From assembly GCA_049999765.1 (NCBI GenBank), contig JBNGIQ010008679.1:1-36111 (forward strand): a stretch of 36,111 bases of DNA, read 5' to 3'. Made by a program: the position numbers and the translations under genes. The notes beneath the pieces were generated by a model. It saw nothing but the letters and a program-made list of their open reading frames with translations. It did not search any database and was not told the DNA's origin. Origin of the DNA: Phaeoceros laevis (lineage: Eukaryota > Anthocerotophyta > Anthocerotopsida > Notothyladales). Of this stretch, positions 29,515 to 36,111 are shown piece after piece; the first letter of the stretch is position 1; each line of letters begins with the position of its first letter.

Positions 29515-29817
29515 CACGTGAAGAGTCATCCCGGTACGGGAAGAGCACACTTTTCCCACTTCTGCTCAAGTCCATAGTCCATAGAAAGGGCCGCCTGTCA
29601 AGCAAGTGGACCGTTTGGCAGGTTTGCATTGGAAGTCGCGCACATTTTACGTGTCAGCGCAGTCAATCGGGCAGATGCCAGTTGGGGAATTGAGCCAAAT
29701 CATGGTCAATTACCGGCATTCCACAAACCCTGGTTGCCTACTAACTACTGAGTGCCGAGGTGCCACGTTAGGGGCTACAGGTGTCGAATAGGCCTCGTCC
29801 AGCTCGCGCCGCGTGGC
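29515..29817 (+). promoter_or_regulatory. ABA-type promoter elements of the SMP LEA gene
   Basis: A G-box CACGTG (29515-29520), a perfect ABRE ACGTGTC (29649-29655), a perfect ABRE ACGTGGC on the minus strand (29762-29768) and a CE3-like CCGCGTGGC (29809-29817) lie 200-500 bp before the LEA start codon. ABRE plus CE3 is the classical arrangement in ABA-induced LEA promoters. No clean TATA box is visible. Confidence 0.65.
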
Positions 29818-30017
29818 ACCATCTGCCTTGGCACACATACAGCAGGCCTTTGGTACATATTCGCCACCTTGGCAGAGCTGAGCAAATCCACCTCCAAGAA
29901 AGTCGAGCACGCAGCACAGCTGAGGAAGGAGAACAAGAGGAAGAGCTCATCAATCGCTCGGTTTGACAGAAGACTTGATCGGTTTAGGAGGAGGAAGAGG
30001 AAGCACAAGTGACGAAG

Positions 30018-31176
30018 ATGAGCCAGGAACAGCCGCAGCGGCCCATCACCTACGGGGATGTGTTTGTAAATGCACCTCGGGACCTGGCTGGGCAGGTGGT
30101 GACCCCCGAGGATGCGGCTCTGATGCAGAGCGCCGAGGCGCTGGCTTCCGGGCACACGCACAAGCACGGCGCTGCCTCCGCGATGCAGTCGGCGGCGGCC
30201 AAGAATCTGCAGCACGGCTTCGTGGACAAGGAGTCGCACTCGGAGGTGGCGGAGATGGGAGTGACTGTGGTGGAGACCGTCATGCCCGGGCTGGTGCTGG
30301 AGACAGAGTACATCGGCGCCCAGCCCGTGGCGCAGACGGCGTCGCCGCTGCCCACCCGAGCTGACATCGCAGCCTCGGAGGCCGTCACCATCGGAGAGGT
30401 GAGTGCAGCCCTAGTCCTAGCCCTAGCTAGCGCCATAGCCAGCACAGCTCCGCTTCCGGGCCTGGATCCGTCGACCTGACTTGCTTGTGCCTTCCATTGC
30501 TCTTGCTTGCCGTCCTCAGCTCACTCAGATCCGAATGCTGTTGCTTTTTTGCTGCAACAGGCTTTGGAAGCAGCGGCAGTGGGAGCAGGGGACAGGCCCA
30601 TTCAGCTGCAAGATGCGCGGGCCATCCAGAGCGCGGAGGCGCGAGCCACGGGCGTGTCCGCCGTGCTGCCGGGAGGCCTGTCCGCCTCCGCGCAGTCTGC
30701 GGCCGACCTCAACCTCCGCGGGGAAGAAGTCACCACTCTGGGCGACGTCCTTGTTGTGCGTAGCCTACACTTCCACGTCACGATCTTTCAAGAGTGATTT
30801 GGTAATCTGGGGGGGAATGATGAGTGACAGGCTTGTTGCAAGCCCATTGCAGGATGCGACGATGATGCTGCCAGCTGACAAAGTGGTGACGCAAGAAGAC
30901 GCTGCCAAAATCCGAGAAGCAGAGCTGAGGGGGGGTGAGGGCGAATTGGTGCCAGGAGGGGTGGCAATCTCCATGCAAGCCGCTGCTGACCTCAACGAGC
31001 GCGCGGGTCTGCTGGCTGCCACGGAGACCCATGGAATTCGAGATGTGAAGAACATTCCTGTTCAGTACGTGCCCTCCATCGAACCCAATCGCGAGGCTTC
31101 CAGGGAAGAAACTGAGAGGAGATTCCCTGCTACAGATGAAATTCAAGTGCCACCCTCCAGAGGTGAATCCTCTTGA
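30018..31176 (+). CDS. seed maturation protein (SMP-domain LEA, RAB28/ECP31 type)
   Basis: Three exons (30018-30398, 30561-30755, 30853-31176) with phase-0 introns of 162 and 97 bp give 299 residues. The start MSQEQPQRPITYGDVF is typical of the family. Three SMP modules are visible, with PEDAALMQSAEA, DARAIQSAEARATG and QEDAAKIREAELRGG each followed by an Ala-rich AMQSAA, SAQSAA or SMQAAA block. The spacing and length (about 260-300 residues) match angiosperm SMP proteins. These hydrophilic proteins accumulate with ABA and desiccation and protect cell contents. Introns fall near the boundaries between SMP modules. The stretch between modules 1 and 2 keeps GVTVVETVMPGLVLETEYI. Upstream ABREs support ABA control. 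ATG 30018 is preferred over an upstream GTG. Confidence 0.96.
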
Positions 31177-31762
31177 CTACAGGTTTTGGCTGTTGGGAGC
31201 AAGTCATTTTAAATTTGTCCAATGCAATGTGAGACGTTGCAGTAGCTTAGCCCAAGTCAGGAATTGATCAATGAACGGCAGATAACGCTGGCGGAACGGA
31301 GACAGAGCCCTTGCTCAACGCTGTCCCCGACTCTTCTCTATTGGAGTCGAATGTTCCCGAAGGCTACCAGAAGTTCCCACCCGAAGGGATGGCGTCCGAA
31401 GTGGGGGACTCACCTGGACACTAGATCGTGTTGGGAACTCACCTGTAGAGGCGGATACACTACAGCACGTCGGGGACTCACCTGTGCAGACAGATACACT
31501 AGGTCGCGATGCAACAGCGGCAGCAGCAGCGGTGTGAGCCCCGCGCAGGTTCTAATCAGAGAGTTAGCAGCAGGTTCTGCAGATCCCACTTTGTACAGCT
31601 CCGGCAGGGCAGCAGCATCTATCTAATGACTGTGTCTGGCTTTACTAGTACCGGCATGTCTGGCAGACTGGGATTCTGGGTTTCTTGTAGTCTTTAATGT
31701 ACATCTACAGGTTTGAAAAGTCTGTAAACAATCGAAGCACTTATTAAGTCATCTTGGAAAGC
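31177..31762. other. no gene seen; short imperfect repeats
   Basis: Around 31400-31500 a motif of the form GGGACTCACCTG...GATACACTA recurs two to three times imperfectly. The frame 31264-31626 has no recognisable content. The early part is probably the 3' UTR of the LEA gene. Confidence 0.45.
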
Positions 31763-31767
31763 AAAAA
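31763..31767 (-). terminator. Pol III terminator of the tRNA-Asp gene
   Basis: On the minus strand a TTTTT run lies 27 bases after the last tRNA base, the usual RNA polymerase III stop signal. Confidence 0.7.
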
Positions 31768-31794
31768 TCCACATAGAGTCTACATTTTGGTACG

Positions 31795-31866
31795 CGCCGT
31801 TGCCGGGGATCGAACCCGGGTCACCCGCGTGACAGGCGGGAATACTTACCACTATACTACAACGAC
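31795..31866 (-). tRNA. tRNA-Asp(GUC): tRNA-Asp (anticodon GTC)
   Basis: The 72-nt cloverleaf is complete on the minus strand. The acceptor GTCGTTG pairs with CAACGGC with one G-U pair and discriminator G. The D arm is GTAGTATAGTGGTAAGTAT, the anticodon arm CCCGCCTGTCACGCGGG with GTC, and the T arm has GGTTCGATCC. There is no intron. Boxes A and B fit the consensus. An AT-rich GATATATTC lies about 20-30 bases upstream, as in many plant tRNA genes. It is a nuclear-type gene; CCA is not encoded. Confidence 0.98.
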
Positions 31867-32396
31867 TGCATGTGAAGGTCTCAAGAATATATCGTACAAA
31901 ACTTGCTGAAGGTTTTTGAAGCTCCACGCTTCAGTTTGTAAGTTGAACTTAGGTTTTAGAATTGCAGGTTGGAAAAAGGCGCGGAAGAAGAAGGAAGAAT
32001 CTTACTACGTGCTTTTGGGTCCAATTGAACCACACGCTGTGATAGAGAGGTGGCCTGCCTAATCTACGTCATCCACGATTCCACGATATGTCGATGTGCA
32101 CATTTTTTATGTACGACTTGGCAATTTTTGATGTACGACTTGGCCAAATCTGCCTGCTGTCCGTCGCATCTTTTGCCTTGGTGTCACCAGTACAGCCTCC
32201 CCGCCTTCCCTCGCTTCTCCCTCGTCGGCGCCAGCGCACACTTCCCGTCGTGGTCGTGAGACACTACTACTACTTGTCGCTAAGCTCCCGAGGGAAGCAA
32301 AGCCTAGGGGGGTGGAAGAAGATCGCGAACTGAGCGCAGCGAAATAAAATCGGTTGAACGCCTCGTCGCGATACTAGTTAGGATTGATCAGCAGCC
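31867..32396. other. no established gene; upstream region of the LRR pseudogene
   Basis: A TACGTGC element lies at 32003-32009. A short frame after an acceptor-like site (31968-32062) is noted under findings. No other feature is supportable. Confidence 0.4.
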
Positions 32397-33449
32397 ATGG
32401 AATACGTGCTTTTGAAGATGAGAGCAGGAGGGATCGTGGACCTCCTGCCCAAGCTCAGTCCAGAACTCTCCAACTCACTGCGCCAAATCCTCCAAGCTGA
32501 GGCGCGTCCGTGGCTCAACTCCTGGACGCAGGAGTGGCAGACAGGCGTAATAGTAATGAGCGATGTCATCAGCATGGTGCATGAGGCCTGGCATAGCTTC
32601 GGGGCAGAATTGAGCACGCTGGTGGGAAATGCACAGGGAGATGCAGTCGGAAAGCAGCTGGCTCTGTGCTTGCTGCTGGCGTTCGTGCCCTCCCTGCCCG
32701 ACGTGACCGGGCTCGTGTTCCCGGGGAGGTTCCCCCTGGGCACCGGGTTGGAGTCCTACTGCAAGCAGGCGTGGGAGGTGCTCTTTACCTCCTTGCTCTC
32801 CAACCAGTGAGCCAGCGCTGTGCGCGCGCTCAAGGTCCCCGGCGGGCGGGCGGGGGCTTGCCAGCCCCTGGCCGACCTAGTCCTGCGCTCCCCGCATTGC
32901 AAGCTTCAAAGCCTGTTGATCTGGACTGGGTGAGCTCGTTCGCTCCCATGGCCCAGCTGCTGGCAGCGTTGGAGGCCAACAGCAGCTTGACGCATCTCTA
33001 TTTGGAGGATGGTAGGGCTGATAAGAGCGATGCGCAGATCCTGGTTGCCATGCTCCGCAAGAATTCCGCACTTCAGGCGCTGTGCCTGCACCGCGCCACG
33101 ATGACCAGTGAGGGACTCCGCCAGGTTTGCGATGCCCGCGGCCATGATCTCCTCCAACCAGTCGCTGCTCAAGCTTGATATCACCGGTGCCTCCTACTCC
33201 GCCGCAGAGTGGGTCACACGCATACTCCCAGCGCTGGGCCGCAACAAAAACCTGCGATCCATCACCCTGGCGAACTGCAATGGAGTGAGAGGGGACGAGG
33301 TGTTCCAAGCTCTGTCCGAGATGCTCCGGGTCAACACCAGCCTGGAGGAGATGCTCCGGGTCAACACCAGCCTGGAGGAAATTGACATTTCGGGCACGCC
33401 GCTTGACAAGGAAGGCCGAGCAGAGGCTGTGAAGAAGGAGCTTCTTTGA
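32397..33449 (+). pseudogene. leucine-rich-repeat protein (RNase-inhibitor-type LRR), broken
   Basis: ATG 32397 opens a helical N-terminal segment of about 137 codons that I do not recognise. It ends at TGA 32808-32810, after which the same frame continues with an LRR-like LADLVLRS block. The frame then shifts near 32925-32935 to LTHLYLEDGRAD and LQALCLHRATMTSEGL, and again near 33124 to LLKLDITGAS, LRSITLANCNGVRGDEVF and LEEIDISGTPL before a normal stop at 33447-33449. The roughly 28-residue spacing and LxxLxLxxN-like cores are of the RI type, found in plant and microbial scaffold or NLR-like proteins. Short GC-rich introns could explain one break, but not all three convincingly. It is most likely a decayed gene, or partly a sequencing problem. 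Confidence 0.6.
33321..33380 (+). repeat. 30-bp tandem duplication in the last LRR
   Basis: Two adjacent 30-base units (33321-33350, 33351-33380) differ at one base and encode MLRVNTSLEE twice. The extra ten residues would break the LRR spacing. Confidence 0.95.
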
Positions 33450-33720
33450 TATTTTTCAGGACACTCGATGTGTGAAATTGACGATTCTTTTTGAATGAAT
33501 GTACAACACGGTGTCGTGCTTGCCTTTTTTTTGTGTGTGTGTTGTCAACCGGTGCGGTTGAGACCGTATCGTTTCAGCCGACCCGTTCATTGTCTTAACA
33601 GATCAACTTAGCTAACTGACTAGGCATGCTTCTAATATGTTTCATCACTCCCACTCATGACTACGTCAGATGCTGAATTCGCCAAGAGTAGAGCTCGCGT
33701 CTTGTTGCTCCCACTCTTTC
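33450..33720 (-). other. 3' end of the right Copia element, probable start of its 3' LTR
   Basis: On the minus strand a purine tract (plus CTCCCACTC at 33648-33656) is directly followed by TGATGAAACA beginning at 33647, which fits the start of the 3' LTR. The outer LTR boundary is not visible. The sequence reaches the LRR stop codon about 200 bp later, so the LTR must be short or truncated. Confidence 0.45.
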
Positions 33721-36111
33721 TCACGAGCTGCAATCTGATGGGCACTCCACGACATTCAGGGTTTTCATGTGCCGATGGTGAAGTTCCTTACCCAAAGACT
33801 TAGTCAGCAAGTCTGCTGGGTTTTTGTGTGTTGCAATATACTCCAGCTGAACACTCCCACTTGCGATCGTTTCTCTTATGAAGTGGTGTTCAACTCCAAC
33901 GTGTTTCATCCTGGCATGGAAAACGGGATTCCTTGCCAACACAATTGCTCCTTGGGAATCACAGTTGAGTCTGGTTGCCCAGCTTTGCGTCTGATGTAGA
34001 CTTGCCAGCACCTGCCTTGACCATATAATGTCCTTCGCAGCTACTGTAAGAACCCTGTACCCACTCTCAGTTGTTGACAGGGCCACAGTCGCTTGTTTCT
34101 TACTCCCCCAAGACACGGGTGCCTTGGCCAGGGTGAGGACATGTGCTGAAACTGACTTTCTTGTGTCAATGTCAGCGGCATAGTCTGCATCTGCGTAAGC
34201 TTCAAGGTGCAGCACTTCGGAGTTATCTCCGACAAAAACCAGTCCAACATTCTTTGTTCCCTTGAGGTATCTGAATACTCTCTTTACGCATGTCCAGTGC
34301 TCTTTCCCGGGATTCTCTAGAAATTGGGACAACGCACTAACACAAAAAGCAATGTCTAGCCTTGTGACATTGGACAGATAAATGAGAGTGCCAACTGCAT
34401 GTCTAAAAGGTATGCCATCCATTTCTTGTTTCTCTGCATCTGATTGTGGAGACATTGCTTTGCAGAGCTTAATGCCACTAGGTAGAGGGGTGGCTGACAC
34501 CTTTGCCTCACTCAAGCCATATTTTTCAAGACTATCACGAATATACTTGGTCTGCAGCATGGCTAAGGTGCGATTCTTACGGTTTCGTTTCACCTCAATG
34601 CCCAGACAGTAGGTCAGATTGCCAAGCTCAGTCATTTCAAATTCTTCCTTGAGCTTATTTTTCACCTTGTTCAGCAAATTCTTCTCCTTGGTAGCTAGAG
34701 CAAGGTCGTCCACATACAGCAGGAGGTAGAGTTTGCTGCTGCCCTCCTCCAAAATGTACAGGTTTGCATCTCCATCACTTGGCTTAAACCCAAGCTTGAC
34801 CAGAAATTTGTGAATCCGGGCATTCCAGGCCCGAGGGGCCTGTTTGAGCCCGTACAAGGTTTTGAGGAGCTTGCACACTAATTTTTCCTGACCTGGTTTG
34901 ATGTACCCCGGTGGCTGCGACATGTNNNNNNNNNNNNNNNNNNNNNNNNNNNNNNNNNNNNNNNNNNNNNNNNNNNNNNNNNNNNNNNNNNNNNNNNNNN
35001 NNNNNNNNNNNNNNNNNNNNNNNNNCATCTCGAGTTCCATGTCCTCTTGGGCAGCTAGAGCCAACAGCATACAAAGAGTGGAGAACTTTGCTACAGGGCT
35101 GAAGGTCTCATAGAAATCCAATCCAGGGACTTGAGAAAAACCTCTAGCAACCAAGCGTGCCTTGTATCTGTCCACCTGCCCATCAGCTCGGTATTTCTTC
35201 TTAAAAACCCATTTGCAAGAGACTACCTTCCGGCCTGTAGGTAATTTTTCCAGGCGCCAAGTTCCATTCTTCATCAATGAGTCATACTCCGATTGGATGG
35301 CAGCCTGCCACTGTGCCTTTTCTGAGCCGGCCAGTGCCTCAGCTTGGGATTGAGGGTCCGAGGGATCCATGTAAGCAGCAGCAAGAGCTCGAGTCATTAA
35401 GCTAACTGATGGCATGTCACTGGCTACAGGCATGGTGTCCAAGTCATCCTCAGGCACTGTGGCTGGACCTGCTGGTGGAATTTCATCGAAAATGCCACCA
35501 ACCTCCGTAGGCTCCTCCTCCTCAACAGTGACTGGTGCCACTTGATGACTGGTGACACGTCGCTGTTGACGCCGCGTAGGCTTAGGACGCTGAAATGGCT
35601 CAGGGGAGAGTCTATCCGGGGGACGCCGGTCCCTTAAACTAGAGCGCAGTGGTGGTGGCGCCGGCATAAGAGCAGGGGGTGGCAACTGGTGCGTGCCCTC
35701 TGCTGGTGGAGACACCTCCACTTCTTGTGTCACCTCCACTTCTTGTGAAATTGGGAACCACACTGAACTTGGGCTGCTTGTCAAATGTGGACTGGATGGA
35801 GGTGTAGGGTCATATGGCTCCTCAACCTGAGCAGGAGCATAGGAGGTTCCAGTGGCTCCTGCCTCATCGTCTTCCTCCCCCAGCTCCCACAATGGTGGAG
35901 GCACTTGCTCAGCTGAAGTGGTAGCTCCCACTCGAGGTGACATCACACTAAGCTCGTCAAATGTGACGCTCCGTGCATGACTGGTTATCCTTGTAGCTGG
36001 TTGGTACAATTTATATGCTTTGATGCCCTCCGTGTAGCCGATAAATATACATTTTTCCGACTTAGGATCAAGCTTGTGACGTTTTTCCCGTGGGACAAAT
36101 GCAAAAGCTGG
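33721..36111 (-). mobile_element. Ty1/Copia polyprotein (integrase tail, RT, RNase H), open and running off the right edge
   Basis: One open frame covers the window edge to the stop at 33721, apart from the 100-N gap 34926-35025. In order it holds the end of integrase (KCIFIGY near 36030), a Pro/Glu-rich linker, RT with NGTWRLEKLPTGRKVVSCKW, KARLVARGFSQ, a GLKQAPRAW block and an intact YVDD, and RNase H with YADADYA and an STTES block. The end is KNPADLLTKSLG, as usual for Copia. Absence of stops suggests a young or recently active copy. The element's gag and 5' LTR lie beyond the window. It belongs to a different lineage from the left Copia element: the two proteins share only core motifs and lie in opposite orientation. 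Confidence 0.96.
34926..35025. other. assembly gap (100 N) in the Copia reverse transcriptase
   Basis: The placeholder replaces the RT segment that normally begins D-V-x-x-A-F-L-N-G. Multicopy sequence probably confused the assembly. Confidence 0.95.

Noticed and set aside
30050-30445. 131-codon minus-strand frame
   Set aside because: It is the antisense shadow of the SMP LEA exon 1.

Overview
The window is nuclear DNA of a land plant. The evidence is GT-AG introns of about 85-270 bp, a PLS-class pentatricopeptide-repeat (PPR) protein, a seed-maturation (SMP) LEA protein, an ASR (ABA/WDS) protein, a plant-type SUMO protease, nuclear tRNA-Asp and Ty1/Copia elements. Dense genes, short introns and a very long PLS-PPR gene with extra segments inside its L motifs suggest a seed-free lineage such as a lycophyte or fern; this is inference and I do not name a species. 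Three 100-base N runs (10908-11007, 13763-13862, 34926-35025) are assembly gaps.

Layout. 1-4585 is nested retroelement wreckage: a decayed Copia pol with its 3' LTR on the plus strand, abutting a decayed gag with two zinc knuckles on the minus strand. 4600-6760 holds no gene I can establish. 6.8-11.5 kb is a stress-type locus: an acidic Tyr-repeat protein ending in half of an ASR domain (plus strand), a possible 104-residue protein, and a full ASR gene (minus strand) converging on the first. ABRE cores lie upstream of all three. 11929-12439 is a non-autonomous hAT-type element with perfect 8-bp target duplications. 12.4-14.1 kb is gene-free and holds a TTCC microsatellite at a gap. 14105-17683 (minus) is a 1192-residue PPR protein sharing a 520-bp divergent intergenic region with a 14-exon Ulp1/OTS-type SUMO protease (18205-21888).

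23.5-24.3 kb is a duplicated block containing degenerate 5S rRNA sequences. 24591-26273 (minus) is a five-exon PHP-domain phosphoesterase related to bacterial YciV/RNase AM. It is divergent from a GT61/DUF563 glycosyltransferase (27129-28999). An SMP LEA gene (30018-31176) follows, behind a promoter with several ABA-type elements. Then come tRNA-Asp (31795-31866, minus), a broken leucine-rich-repeat gene (32397-33449) and a largely intact Copia polyprotein (33721-36111, minus) that runs off the right edge.

How the genes relate. The recurring theme is ABA and desiccation: two ASR-type proteins and one SMP LEA protein, with ACGTG-core elements upstream. The SUMO protease is of a type linked in Arabidopsis to salt tolerance. 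Shared regulation is an inference from motifs. The PPR, PHP and GT61 genes look like ordinary organelle RNA, nucleic-acid/phosphate and cell-wall or glycan functions. I did not find a convincing new multi-gene system. The most unusual items are the ASR-like pair, the 5S-derived block, the repeated insertion inside the PPR L motifs and the clean hAT element.
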